64,000 bases of DNA from Anomaloglossus baeobatrachus (GCF_048569485.1 NW_027445261.1:372001-436000), one strand, 5' to 3'. Shown: positions 46,384 to 57,494, numbered from the stretch's first letter. Numbers and translations are program-made. The notes: generated from the letters alone by a model not told the origin.

Positions 46384-49300
46384 TTACTCTCCCCAGGATG
46401 ACACAGGGGTAGTAAATTCCTTCTGGATCCATGACTTGTTCATTTTGATGAACGTCAGTGTGTCCACATTGTCACTGGACAGACGCGTGCGCTTATCTGT
46501 CAGCACACACCCAGCAGCACTGAAGAAGACACGTTCAGAGACAACGCTGGCAGCTGCACACGACAAAATCTCCAAGGCGTAACTGGAGAGCTCTGTCAAT
46601 TTTTCTAGATTTGAAGCCCAAAAGGAGCAAGGCTCCATTTGCAAAGTCATTGCATCGATGTTCATTTCGAGATACTCCTGTATCATCCTCTCCATCCGTT
46701 GACTATGTGTCAGACTTGTTGTCTCTGGTGGCCTTGCAAAGGAGGGTCTAAAAAAATTATGAAAATATTCCATAAAATTGCTGTTACCAGCACCAGATAC
46801 GGTCCTACTGGTACGGGTAGACTGTTGAAGATGACGATGCCGTCCCATGTTTGTCAAGTTACAACTGGGAGAATCACTCCCTTCACCTGCACGGTTGTTT
46901 GGTGTAAAAGCCGAGCTAAGATCGAGTAACAGCTTATGCTGATACTCCAGCATACGTGCGTCCCTTTCTATGGGTGGAATTATGTCACAAAATTTGGACT
47001 TGTCCCGGGGATCTAATAGTGTGGCAAGCCAGTAGTCATCATCACTTCTAATTTTGACAATCCGAGGGTCATGTTGGAGGTAGTGCAACAAGAAGGCACT
47101 CATGTGTCTTGCGCAGCCATGCGGACCAAGTCCACGCTGTGTTTGTGGCATAGAGGTGCTAACCGTTCTTTCTTCCTCTGACATCTCCCCCCAACCTCTT
47201 TCAACTGAATTTTGACCAAGGTCTCCCTCATCCGCTGAGTCTTCCATGTCCATGGACAGTTCGTCCTCCATATCTTCATGTCCTCCTGCACCTTCCTCAA
47301 CATCTCGCCTGCTACCATGCGCCCTTGTTGATCCCTGTCCCCCATGGTCCCATGCCTGCCGCGTTGGTGATGATGAACGTCTGGACCTTGGTGATGTTGT
47401 TGTGTCTTGCGCATATGAATCCTCCTGTAGTTCCTCCCCTTCCTGTTGTCCCACCCCCTGACTCCGAATAGTGTTTAGCGTGTGCTCCAGCATGTAAATG
47501 ACTGTAATCGTCATGCTGATAATGGCATTGTCAGCGCTAAACATATTCGTCGCCATGTCGAAACTGTGCAGAACGGTGCATAGGTCCTTGATCTGAGATC
47601 ACTCCATCAGGGTGATCTGCCCCACTTCTGCATCTCGTTGGCCCATCATGACGTATTGCACCAGGGCTCGCCGGTGCTGCCACAGTCGCTGTAACATGTG
47701 GAGAGTTGAATTCCAGCGTGTCGCCACATCGCATTTCAGGCGATGAACCGGCAGGCCGAAAGACTTCTGGAGCGATGCAAGTCGCTCAGCTGCGGCGGTT
47801 GAACGGCGGAAGTGAGCACTGCAGACAGTTTACGTGCCCTGGTCAGAAGGCCATCTAGGCCGGGATAGTGTGTTAAAAATTGCTGGACAACAAGGTTCAA
47901 CACGTGAGCCATACAAGGCACGTGTGTCACCTTGCCCAGGCGAAGGGCCGCACCCAGGTTTGCAGCATTGTCGCACACGGCCTTACCAGGCTGCAGGTTG
48001 AGTGGAGACAACCATTTATTAAACTCGGACCGCAGAGCTGACCACAACTCCTCAGCTGTGTGACTCTTATTCCCAAGACATGTCAAGCTAAAGACCGCCT
48101 GATGCCGTTGCGCTCTGCTGCCAGCATAGTAATGAGGGGTGCGTGATTCCTTCTGCGCAGTGAGAACGCTGGTGGCCTGACCAGGCAGGCTTGGGGCGGA
48201 GGTGGAGGACCCAGATGAGGTGGAGGATGCAGAAGCAGTGGCGGAACTTGGACAGACAGAGGATTGACACACAAGTCGTGGGGACGGCAAGACTTGTGCA
48301 GCAGACCCTTCACCATCTATCAACATAGTTACCGAGTGCCCAGTCAGCGACATGTAACGTCCCTGTCCATGCTTACTGGTCCAAGTATCGGTGGTGAAAT
48401 GCACCCGTTCACACACAGAGTTTCTCAAGGAAGCGGTGATGTTGTGTGCGACATGCTGGTGTAGCGCGGGCACACCTTTCTTAGAGAAGTAGTGGCGACT
48501 AGGCATCTGGTACTGGGGCACAGCGACAGACATAAGGTCTCTAAAATCCTGTGTGTCCACTAGGCGGAAAGGCAGCATTTCGGTAGCCAACAGCTTACAG
48601 AGGGATAGAGTCAACCTCTTAGCTTTGTCATGGGTCGGAGGAAGTGGCCTTTTATTTGACCACATCTGAGGGACAGAGATCTGGCTGCTGTGTGTAGACG
48701 GTGTTGAGTAGGGTGTCCCTGGAAAAATGCAGGTTTGTGAGGAAAGTGCAGGCGGAGACATGATGTTGCCTTCATCCAACGTAGGTGCTATCGATGTCTG
48801 AGAGAGCTGTACACACTCACTTGTTTCCCCTTCCAAACCAACTGACGACCTACCAAGCAAACTGCCTGTTGCGGTTACAGTGGTGGAAGTTTTGCGTGGA
48901 AAAACAGGTGTGACAGCTGTCCCCACAGTCCTAGAAGATGAGAGCGCGCGGATGCACTGGAAGGGGCGGGCGGTGGATGGTTCGCTCCGCTAGGCCGCAT
49001 TGCAGCACAGTGAGCTTCCCACCGGGACCTATGATATTTATTCATGTGACGATTCATGGAAGAAGTTGTCAAACTGCTGAGGTTTTGACCTCTACTAAGA
49101 GAATCATGACAAATTTTACATATCACATGATTTGGGCGATCTTTTTCTATGTCAAAAAAGGAACAGGCTAGGCAAGGCTTAGAGGCCATGCGACCTGTTG
49201 ATGCACCCCGAATAATGCTCATAGGCAGAGTGGTGGCTGAGGATGCAGTTGTAGACGTGCTACCAGTGCTCCGACTCTGTCCAGGAAGGCGCAAGGTAAT

Positions 49301-49540
49301 TTCGTCGTCGGTTGCATCCTCCTCCACCGCCTCTGTTGACCTCCTCGAGTGCCTGACTGGGGGTTGACAGTAGGTGGGATCTAGAACTTCATCATCAATT
49401 GTTGTGTTTGCACTACCCTCCCCCTCAGACCGAGCCTCTTCTTGCCCTGACCGAATATTTAAGTTGTCATCCCAATCGGGTATCTGCGTCTCATCTTCAT
49501 CAGTATGTTCCTCATTGCCTATAACCACAGTTGTTGGAAA
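46384..49540 (-). pseudogene. Younger hAT transposase copy (hAT-2)
   Basis: Minus-strand counterpart of hAT-1 from residue 193 on. BED finger: VICKICHDSL ... MNRHMNKYH (about 49,170-49,020). First catalytic Asp in TTDTWTSKHG (about 48,395). CDNAANL and CMAHVLNL (about 47,990-47,900). ATRWNSTLHML (about 47,720). The full hATC tail to 46,384 includes SAAGCVLTDKRTRLSSDNVD and FIKMNKSW, which hAT-1 lacks. Relative to hAT-1 there is a one-base loss near 48,930, a four-base gain near 47,815 and a TGG to TGA change near 47,598. The first 192 residues are missing: at 49,540 the sequence changes to another transposase scrap. It is very close to the hAT-1 copy apart from these defects. Confidence 0.92.
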
Positions 49541-49626
49541 GGCAGCATTTTGGTAGCCAACAGTTTGCATTTTATGAAAGTCAACCTCCAAGCCATGTCA
49601 TGCCCTTCTAAAAGCATGTATAACAC
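49541..49626 (-). pseudogene. Chimeric junction scrap of hAT transposase
   Basis: Read on the minus strand, GCTACCAAAATGCTGCC corresponds to the CKLLATEMLPF region, which lies well inside the gene. It is joined directly to the VVIGNEEHTDED coding region of the younger copy, so the 5' part was replaced by recombination with another copy. Confidence 0.7.
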
Positions 49627-52600
49627 AGCGAGGGGACTCCAACCACAGTCTCCCTCGTTGCCACTCACTGGGCCACACACACCCCACTTGACTGGCATCG
49701 GTTGAGCTCCCTTTTGAAAAAGAAAAAGATGCTTTGCATGAAGCACTCTCAAAAATACGCGTGCCTTTCCCGTCCCCTGGCTGACCCAGGGGAAGAAAAG
49801 TCCTCTGAGAGCCATGACTTGTTCATCTTGGTTCTTTTAGAGACACAGCGAGGGGACTCCAACCACAGTCTCCCTCGTTGCCACTCACTGGGCCACACAC
49901 ACCCCACTTGACTGGCATCGGTTGAGCTCCCTTTTGAAAAAGAAAAAGATGCTTTGCATGAAGCACTCTCAAAAATACGCGTGCCTTTCCCGTCCCCTGG
50001 CTGACCCAGGGGAAGAAAAGTCCTCTGAGAGCCATGACTTGTTCATCTTGGTTCTTTTAGAGACACAGCGAGGGGACTCCAACCACAGTCTCCCTCGTTG
50101 CCACTCACTGGGCCACACACACCCCACTTGACTGGCATCGGTTGAGCTCCCTTTTGAAAAAGAAAAAGATGCTTTGCATGAAGCACTCTCAAAAATACGC
50201 GTGCCTTTCCCGTCCCCTGGCTGACCCAGGGGAAGAAAAGTCCTCTGAGAGCCATGACTTGTTCATCTTGGTTCTTTTAGAGACACAGCGAGGGGACTCC
50301 AACCACAGTCTCCCTCGTTGCCACTCACTGGGCCACACACACCCCACTTGACTGGCATCGGTTGAGCTCCCTTTTGAAAAAGAAAAAGATGCTTTGCATG
50401 AAGCACTCTCAAAAATACGCGTGCCTTTCCCGTCCCCTGGCTGACCCAGGGGAAGAAAAGTCCTCTGAGAGCCATGACTTGTTCATCTTGGTTCTTTTAG
50501 AGACACAGCGAGGGGACTCCAACCACAGTCTCCCTCGTTTCCACTCACTGGGCCACACACACCCCACTTGACTGGCATCGGTTGAGCTCCCTTTTGAAAA
50601 AGAAAAAGATGCTTTGCATGAAGCACTCTCAAAAATACGCGTGCCTTTCCCGTCCCCTGGCTGACCCAGGGGAAGAAAAGTCCTCTGAGAGCCATGACTT
50701 GTTCATCTTGGTTCTTTTAGAGACACAGCGAGGGGACTCCAACCACAGTCTCCCTCGTTTCCACTCACTGGGCCACACACACCCCACTTGACTGGCATCG
50801 GTTGAGCTCCCTTTTGAAAAAGAAAAAGATGCTTTGCATGAAGCACTCTCAAAAATACGCGTGCCTTTCCCGTCCCCTGGCTGACCCAGGGGAAGAAAAG
50901 TCCTCTGAGAGCCATGACTTGTTCATCTTGGTTCTTTTAGAGACACAGCGAGGGGACTCCAACCACAGTCTCCCTCGTTGCCACTCACTGGGCCACACAC
51001 ACCCCACTTGACTGGCATCGGTTGAGCTCCCTTTTGAAAAAGAAAAAGATGCTTTGCATGAAGCACTCTCAAAAATACGCGTGCCTTTCCCGTCCCCTGG
51101 CTGACCCAGGGGAAGAAAAGTCCTCTGAGAGCCATGACTTGTTCATCTTGGTTCTTTTAGAGACACAGCGAGGGGACTCCAACCACAGTCTCCCTCGTTG
51201 CCACTCACTGGGCCACACACACCCCACTTGACTGGCATCGGTTGAGCTCCCTTTTGAAAAAGAAAAAGATGCTTTGCATGAAGCACTCTCAAAAATACGC
51301 GTGCCTTTCCCGTCCCCTGGCTGACCCAGGGGAAGAAAAGTCCTCTGAGAGCCATGACTTGTTCATCTTGGTTCTTTTAGAGACACAGCGAGGGGACTCC
51401 AACCACAGTCTCCCTCGTTGCCACTCACTGGGCCACACACACCCCACTTGACTGGCATCGGTTGAGCTCCCTTTTGAAAAAGAAAAAGATGCTTTGCATG
51501 AAGCACTCTCAAAAATACGCGTGCCTTTCCCGTCCCCTGGCTGACCCAGGGGAAGAAAAGTCCTCTGAGAGCCATGACTTGTTCATCTTGGTTCTTTTAG
51601 AGACACAGCGAGGGGACTCCAACCACAGTCTCCCTCGTTGCCACTCACTGGGCCACACACACCCCACTTGACTGGCATCGGTTGAGCTCCCTTTTGAAAA
51701 AGAAAAAGATGCTTTGCATGAAGCACTCTCAAAAATACGCGTGCCTTTCCCGTCCCCTGGCTGACCCAGGGGAAGAAAAGTCCTCTGAGAGCCATGACTT
51801 GTTCATCTTGGTTCTTTTAGAGACACAGCGAGGGGACTCCAACCACAATCTCCCTCGTTGCCACTCACTGGGCCACACACACCCCACTTGACTGGCATCG
51901 GTTGAGCTCCCTTTTGAAAAAGAAAAAGATGCTTTGCATGAAGCACTCTCAAAAATACGCGTGCCTTTCCCGTCCCCTGGCTGACCCAGGGGAAGAAAAG
52001 TCCTCTGAGAGCCATGACTTGTTCATCTTGGTTCTTTTAGAGACACAGCGAGGGGACTCCAACCACAGTCTCCCTCGTTGCCACTCACTGGGCCACACAC
52101 ACCCCACTTGACTGGCATCGGTTGAGCTCCCTTTTGAAAAAGAAAAAGATGCTTTGCATGAAGCACTCTCAAAAATACGCGTGCCTTTCCCGTCCCCTGG
52201 CTGACCCAGGGGAAGAAAAGTCCTCTGAGAGCCATGACTTGTTCATCTTGGTTCTTTTAGAGACACAGCGAGGGGACTTCAACCACAGTCTCCCTCGTTG
52301 CCACTCACTGGGCCACACACACCCCACTTGACTGGCATCGGTTGAGCTCCCTTTTGAAAAAGAAAAAGATGCTTTGCATGAAGCACTCTCAAAAATACGC
52401 GTGCCTTTCCCGTCCCCTGGCTGACCCAGGGGAAGAAAAGTCCTCTGAGAGCCATGACTTGTTCATCTTGGTTCTTTTAGAGACACAGCGAGGGGACTCC
52501 AACCACAGTCTCCCTCGTTTCCACTCACTGGGCCACACACACCCCACTTGACTGGCATCGGTTGAGCTCCCTTTTGAAAAAGAAAAAGATGCTTTGCATG

Positions 52601-53336
52601 AAGCACTCTCAAAAATACGCGTGCCTTTCCCGTCCCCTGGCTGACCCAGGGGAAGAAAAGTCCTCTGAGAGCCATGACTTGTTCATCTTGGTTCTTTTAG
52701 AGACACAGCGAGGGGACTCCAACCACAGTCTCCCTCGTTGCCACTCACTGGGCCACACACACCCCACTTGACTGGCATCGGTTGAGCTCCCTTTTGAAAA
52801 AGAAAAAGATGCTTTGCATGAAGCACTCTCAAAAATACGCGTGCCTTTCCCGTCCCCTGGCTGACCCAGGGGAAGAAAAGTCCTCTGAGAGCCATGACTT
52901 GTTCATCTTGGTTCTTTTAGAGACACAGCGAGGGGACTCCAACCACAGTCTCCCTCGTTTCCACTCACTGGGCCACACACACCCCACTTGACTGGCATCG
53001 GTTGAGCTCCCTTTTGAAAAAGAAAAAGATGCTTTGCATGAAGCACTCTCAAAAATACGCGTGCCTTTCCCGTCCCCTGGCTGACCCAGGGGAAGAAAAG
53101 TCCTCTGAGAGCCATGACTTGTTCATCTTGGTTCTTTTAGAGACACAGCGAGGGGACTCCAACCACAGTCTCCCTCGTTTCCACTCACTGGGCCACACAC
53201 ACCCCACTTGACTGGCATCGGTTGAGCTCCCTTTTGAAAAAGAAAAAGATGCTTTGCATGAAGCACTCTCAAAAATACGCGTGCCTTTCCCGTCCCCTGG
53301 CTGACCCAGGGGAAGAAAAGTCCTCTGAGAGCCATG
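49627..53336 (-). repeat. 220-bp tandem array derived from the transposase 3' end
   Basis: About 16.9 units with an exact 220-bp period (CAGCGAGGGGACTCC at 49,627, 49,847, 50,067 and so on) and only a handful of point differences. A G/T variant, CTCGTTGCC or CTCGTTTCC, marks the units at about 50,540, 50,760, 52,520, 52,960 and 53,180. On the minus strand each unit encodes KMNKSWLSEDFSSPG, the counterpart of the transposase's C-terminal KMNKSWIQKEFTTP; the remainder resembles 3' flank. As 220 is not a multiple of three, no long protein can be read through it. The near-identity implies recent expansion. Confidence 0.96.
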
Positions 53337-53620
53337 TCCACATTGTCAGTGGACAGACACGTGTGCTTATCTGCCAGCAGACCCACAGCAGCACTGAAGA
53401 CAGGTTCCGAGAGAACGCTGGCTGCAGGACACGACAAGATCCCCAAGACGTACGTGGCGAGCTCAGGCAATTTATCAAGATTGGAAGCCAAGAATGAGCA
53501 GGGCTCAAGTTGCACATTAATGGAATCGATGTTTCCTTGCATATACTCATATATCTGTGTGTCCTCCTCTTTTTCCTTGTCCAGCTGTTTTGTTTTCGCA
53601 TGAGTATATGTCCTTGTCAC
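53337..53620 (-). pseudogene. hATC dimerisation fragment next to the array
   Basis: On the minus strand it reads IYEYMQGNIDSINVQLEPC through ELATYVLGILSCPAASVLSE to TCLSTDNVD, the C-terminal dimerisation region of the same transposase family but diverged from both longer copies (SEPVFSAAVG for SERVFSAAGC). It runs directly into the first unit of the 220-bp array, in the order expected for the end of the gene. Everything upstream is deleted to within 0.2 kb of the right transposon end. Confidence 0.85.
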
Positions 53621-53824
53621 TTTCCAATGTGTTTGAGTTGTTTGTCACCTTTAGGACACCTTTGAGGGTGTTTTCTAGGTGTTTTTCTGTGTTTGTGATT
53701 GCCTGCCATTGTTTCCTATTGGCTCGAGTTCGGTTCGTCGAACGTTCGACGAACCGAACTCGAACGGGAGGTCCGTTCGGCGAACCAACCTCGAGCCGAA
53801 CCGCGACCGGTTCGCTCATCTCTA
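53621..53824. repeat. hAT-2 right end with 40-bp perfect palindrome
   Basis: 53,724-53,763 is a perfect 40-bp palindrome centred on CGAACGTTCG, followed by further GGTTCG/CGAACC motifs up to the terminal CGCTCATCTCTA. Such subterminal repeats are normal transposase-binding sites in hAT elements. Confidence 0.88.
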
Positions 53825-53832
53825 GTCATGAT
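53825..53832 (+). repeat. 8-bp target duplication, right of hAT-2
   Basis: GTCATGAT, matching 37,627-37,634. Confidence 0.95.
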
Positions 53833-54560
53833 AACACTTGTACCATCTTTTCATTTAGATTCCACCTACAATTATTTACCGATTCCAGTTCTGAAATAGG
53901 CTTTCATGATCTACTCACTAGAATTCTCAAGTGCATAAGGTACTGAGACATATACATGTTCACACCATTATAAAGAACAAAGTATAAACATTGAGGTTTT
54001 TCTCACACCCATGTTCCTGTGTTCTTTGATATGATATGTGTTCATTTCCTTCACTATATAGGATTGCAAGTTTTCCATTTGTACCTTAATGGCAATGACG
54101 CTATACAATTGAACACATATCATCCTGTTATCCATATAGGTGTGTATTTACCTGCTTGACTATTTTTGGTTGTTTGATCCAGAATGTTTCTCCAGATAGG
54201 TCATGTGGAAATTTTCTTTCCTCAGTACAAATGTTTTCACTATGGCTTTGGAAAAATTTTTTGTATGTGCATCATGGTCATTTGACCCATTGTACTCTCA
54301 AGTAGCAATATATTGTACTGTTATGTTGTACTATGTACTAATTACGTGTTTATATGGTTTTGTAACCCTTTATGATCTTAGATAACTTTATCCTTGATAA
54401 AGACCTAAAAACAAGGTCGAAACGTTGGATGAATTATCCTTTTGCACAAATAAAGAATTTTCAGCATTCCAAGAGTTCTTTTCTTACGTTATTGATCACT
54501 ATAGTGTGCCAGAGCTATTTCTATTGAATTGACTCTTATTTTTTCTGAGCACCTGCTATA
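53833..54560 (+). mobile_element. Penelope-like element 3' region (right arm)
   Basis: AT-rich trailer ending in CCTTGATAAAGACCTAAAA, GGTCGAAACGTTGGATG, then AATAAAG at about 54,448, as in Penelope-like 3' ends. Mirrored at 25,640-26,387. Coding parts absent. Confidence 0.6.
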
Positions 54561-54824
54561 TACACAGTGACCCAGACATATTCAAGTTTCATTCAGAAGG
54601 CAGAGGGAAGCCTTAGCAGCTGAGCCTATATCTTGGCTTGTGAGCATTAGAACAGGCCGGCGATTACAGGGTAACATGAAAAATGTCCAGCTTGCATTAT
54701 GACTAGAACATGACAATATCCTTTTAAGTACTAACCTATGATGCGTTCCTAAGCAGTTGATGTTATATGTTCTACATTTCATTTTCTGCATACTTTACAA
54801 GTAGTAGAATTTGCTTTGATATAG

Positions 54825-55100
54825 GCAACTGGATTTTCACAATGAAAAGGCAAAGGATAACGCCCGAAAAAGACGCCATACATTATGTCAGTGCCATCAC
54901 TGACAAACCTGGATTGACCATGAAATACATCAATCCCCTTAAAGGTGAGTTAAAACAAGTTTTAACTAAATTGCCTTAATATTGTCATGCATTAGAATGA
55001 CTGTCTTAGGTAATGATAAATATTTTCTACAGGAAGAGGAGTGTTTGCTGAAACTGAAATCGAAAAAGGGAGTTTTGTTGCAGAATATCGAGGCGAGCTC
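54825..55100 (+). pseudogene. KMT5A-like SET-domain exons fused to Gypsy integrase (right arm)
   Basis: Exon 1 (54,825-54,944) follows an AG acceptor (GATATAG/G) and holds ATG at 54,842. It ends AAAG/GTGAGT. An 88-bp intron with TTTTCTACAG/G leads to exon 2 (55,033-55,100). The spliced frame reads MKRQRITPEKDAIHYVSA, then KPGLTMKYINPLKGRGVF and AETEIEKGSFVAEYRGEL. GRGVFA and the EYRGEL strand are hallmarks of the SET domain of KMT5A-type histone/protein lysine methyltransferases. After that the frame continues without interruption into Gypsy integrase (TYALTMVDNYSRF). Retained splice sites mean this is genomic gene DNA and not a processed copy. The catalytic NHS and post-SET parts are absent, so no methyltransferase activity is expected. 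Confidence 0.78.
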
Positions 55101-55360
55101 ACGTATGCACTTACGATGGTAGACAACTACTCGAGATTTATGGTTGTGGTACAAGTCAAAGATCTAATGGCCCATACTGCAGCGAAGGTCTTCCAAGCAC
55201 ACTTATGCAGACCTCATGGCTACTCAGAGAGAGTCCTCACAGATCAAGGCACAGCCTTTGAAGCGGAAATCTTCAAGGACTTCTGCAGCTTTTACCGATG
55301 CAGGAAGATGCGCACTACACCCTACCATGCTCAAACCAATGGTTATCAACCTGCTCAGGA
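55101..55360 (+). mobile_element. Ty3/Gypsy integrase fragment (right arm)
   Basis: Mirror of 24,858-25,119. Integrase core motifs in line with the element at 59,208-63,045. A short fossil fragment. Confidence 0.85.
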
Positions 55361-55470
55361 CTTTACCCCATATTCCAGATGTGGCCTTACAAGTGATTTA
55401 TAAAGGGGTAAGAATACGTTGGGATCACCGGATCTAATCTCCCTTTTTATACACCCTAAAATCTTGTTTG
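55361..55470 (-). mobile_element. Short CR1 fragment (right arm)
   Basis: Mirror of 24,751-24,857, lying between the integrase fragment (plus) and a Gypsy RT fragment (minus). Confidence 0.78.
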
Positions 55471-56210
55471 CTTTAGAATAAACAATAACATCATAAAGGT
55501 ATAGCAGTACCGTTTCAAAGTTTCGGTGTCCCAAGCAGCATTCCATCAGCCTCTGGAAGGTTCCTGGCAAATTGCACAGCTCGAAGGGCATGCTTTTGAA
55601 CTCGCAGAGACCCATCGGGGTGGCAAAGGCGGTCTTCTCCCGGTCTGCCTCAGCAACGGACACTTGCCAATAGCGACTAGTGAGATCAAGGGTAGAAAAA
55701 TAATTTGCAGTTCTCAATGCAGCTAGCTATTCCTCAATACAGGGGAGTGGTGCTGTCCTTCTTCTTTAACAGGACCAACGGAGCTGCCCAGAGGCTACAA
55801 CTGTCACGGATAACCCCAGCCTCCTTCATGTTGCTCAACATGTCCTTGGTACACTGGTAATGTGCAGGTAGTTTTGGCTTATATCTCTCTTTGATGGGTG
55901 GGTGTGCACTTGTGGGGATGTAGTGTTTGACCCCTTTTATTCTTCAAAAGTCTAGCGGATGTTTGCTGAAGACTTGCTCGTATTCTTGCACTAGCCTGTA
56001 GACCCCCTTCTTGTGATGTGAAGGTGTGGAGTCAGTGCCTACGTGTAATTCCTTACACCACTCCTCTGGCTGACTTGGTGAGCTGTCACTGAATGGGTGG
56101 GCTGAAGCAATGGTGGATGCTGCTGTTTGGATAGCATGTGTATCTACTGAGAACAGCTTATCAATGGTGGCAAATCGGAGCAGCTTAATCTCTTGCTCTC
56201 CGCAGTTCAA
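55471..56210 (-). mobile_element. Ty3/Gypsy pol fragment, second copy (right arm)
   Basis: Mirror of 24,010-24,750: region before and at the start of reverse transcriptase, diverged and broken. Confidence 0.82.
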
Positions 56211-56349
56211 CACTCTCATGGGCACTCTTCCCTTCCATATTAATGAATAAAACTATGATGTAAATAGCATATAGATACCCCACAAATGCAGATAAAAGTA
56301 GGTTATGGGAAAAGGGGGAAGAGAGAAACAGGAAAATAGTGGAATAAAG

Positions 56350-56620
56350 TATACCTTCCAGGTGGGAGAGGAAATGGCAGCACAGCCAGTGGAGGTGAAG
56401 CAAGGGGAGCCTGCAACTAAAGAGTTGAGAGCGTTATCACATGGTGACTGAGCCTGATTGTAACAGGAGCATAGAGGTGCCGATCCTGTCTTACCTGTGT
56501 TGGTGTAGAAGTGGGTGTCCTGTGGTGGAGTCAGCTATGTGCAGTGGTGGCCGTGGGTTCTTTTATGTGCGACCGTAGTAATAGCTGCGCCCACTTCCTG
56601 TATGGGAGTGGAATGCAGTG
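56350..56620 (-). promoter_or_regulatory. TATA promoter-like region with splice-like exons (right arm)
   Basis: Mirror of 23,600-23,870: TATA-type CTTTTATGTG at 56,560-56,569, donor at 56,495, acceptor at 56,411 and second donor at 56,355 (minus strand). It diverges from the U2 copy at 57,108. Confidence 0.4.
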
Positions 56621-57039
56621 AGGGTAATGGAACGCACGCCTGCGCATTTGTGTTTAACGTCGCGCATGTGCAGAACGGAGAAAAGGCTGCGCTCACTTCC
56701 TAATGAAAGGGAGTGAGACGCATCTGGGAAGGGAAGGGAAAAGATTAGGGTTTGGGGATGATGAAAGGGCTTTCTACGGGCAAGGATGGCAAAGGGTGGC
56801 AGTGACGGAAAGTCAGGCAGCCTGTCCTGTCCTGTCCTGTCCGTCCGTCTTTTTGTATCATGAATTGGAAAGACTGCAAGGGGGAGGGGAGGTGCTTGTG
56901 TCCAAAAGGAGGAGTTATTCAGATTCATTGCAGTGGGCGGCGGCTGCAAAAAGCACCATTCTTCTTGTTTTTGCTCTGCAAAACAGCCTTTTCAAGGGTT
57001 GGCTTGGGTGACAAAATGTCTTCTGTAGGCGTGGGTTTG

Positions 57040-57070
57040 TCTACCTCTCCCTAAGATGTGTCCGGTATAG
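57040..57070 (+). promoter_or_regulatory. Candidate snRNA proximal element upstream of U2
   Basis: CTACCTCTCCCTAAGATGTG lies about 65-45 bases before the U2 start, where vertebrate snRNA genes carry the proximal sequence element. The match to a consensus cannot be scored here. Mirrored on the minus strand at about 23,150-23,180. Confidence 0.35.
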
Positions 57071-57107
57071 GCCAGGGTGCCACTCAAGGCCGTAACCAAT
57101 TCGGGTT

Positions 57108-57482
57108 ATAGCTTCTCGGCCTTTTGGCTAAGATCAAGTGTAGTTTCGGAGGACGCTACCTTGGTCGGTACTGGAAGGTGCCTGGGATTGCACGTCTGCC
57201 GGCCTTGAGGAAGTGTGTGCGCCTTCTGGTGACACATAGCCCTCTTGTGCCTGGACGGTTCCCAGGCAACGGGAGGCGATCACCTTTGTTATTTTGAAGT
57301 CCTACTGATAAACAGAAAAAAAAAAAAATTAAATCTGTTCTTATCAGTTTAATATCTGATACGTCCCCTCTCTGGGGACCATATATTAAATGGATTTTTA
57401 GAACAAGGAGATGGAAAAAATCTTGCTCTGTCCACTCCACGCATTGACCTGGTATTGCAGTACCTCCAGGACCGGTGCACCC
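57108..57482 (+). pseudogene. U2: U2 snRNA copy split in its branch-point recognition sequence (right arm)
   Basis: 57,108-57,143 matches U2 bases 1-36 (ATAGCTTCTCGGCCTTTTGG ... AAGTGTAG; C3 is A here). 57,333-57,482 matches the rest from base 38: ATCTGTTCTTATCAG, GATACGTCC, TATATTAAATGG, CTCCACGCATTGACCTGG, GGTGCACC. The 189-bp insert (57,144-57,332) falls inside GTAGTA, the bases that pair with the intron branch point. It ends in a 13-base A run plus TTAA. The Sm site reads GATTTTTAG where U2 has GATTTTTGG. A 3' box follows, so this derives from a real gene copy. As a U2 RNA it should be dead. The insert itself is not identified. Confidence 0.92.
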
Positions 57483-57494
57483 CTTCTTAACCCA

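Larger units (their letters stand above)
37635..53824 (-). mobile_element. hAT-2: 16.2-kb hAT transposon with both ends
   Basis: Terminal inverted repeats are TAGAGTTGAGCGCGG at the left and, read inward, TAGAGATGAGCGAACC at the right, flanked by the 8-bp duplication GTCATGAT. The empty site survives in the opposite arm at 26,388. Order: left end domain, 138/136-bp satellite, subterminal region, transposase-derived pieces (minus strand), a 220-bp array, an hATC fragment, right end. The size is far above the 2.5-5 kb usual for hAT elements. All its transposase copies are defective, so it must have been moved by a transposase supplied from elsewhere, or it grew after insertion. Confidence 0.93.

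Noticed and set aside
49627-53336. Repeated 69-70-residue open frames on both strands of the 220-bp array
   Set aside because: Both strands are open by chance in each unit, the period is not a multiple of three, and the only recognisable part is the transposase tail.
57144-57332. Spliceosomal intron inside U2
   Set aside because: No GT at the 5' joint or AG at the 3' joint that would restore the U2 sequence; the A run at its end fits retroposition better.
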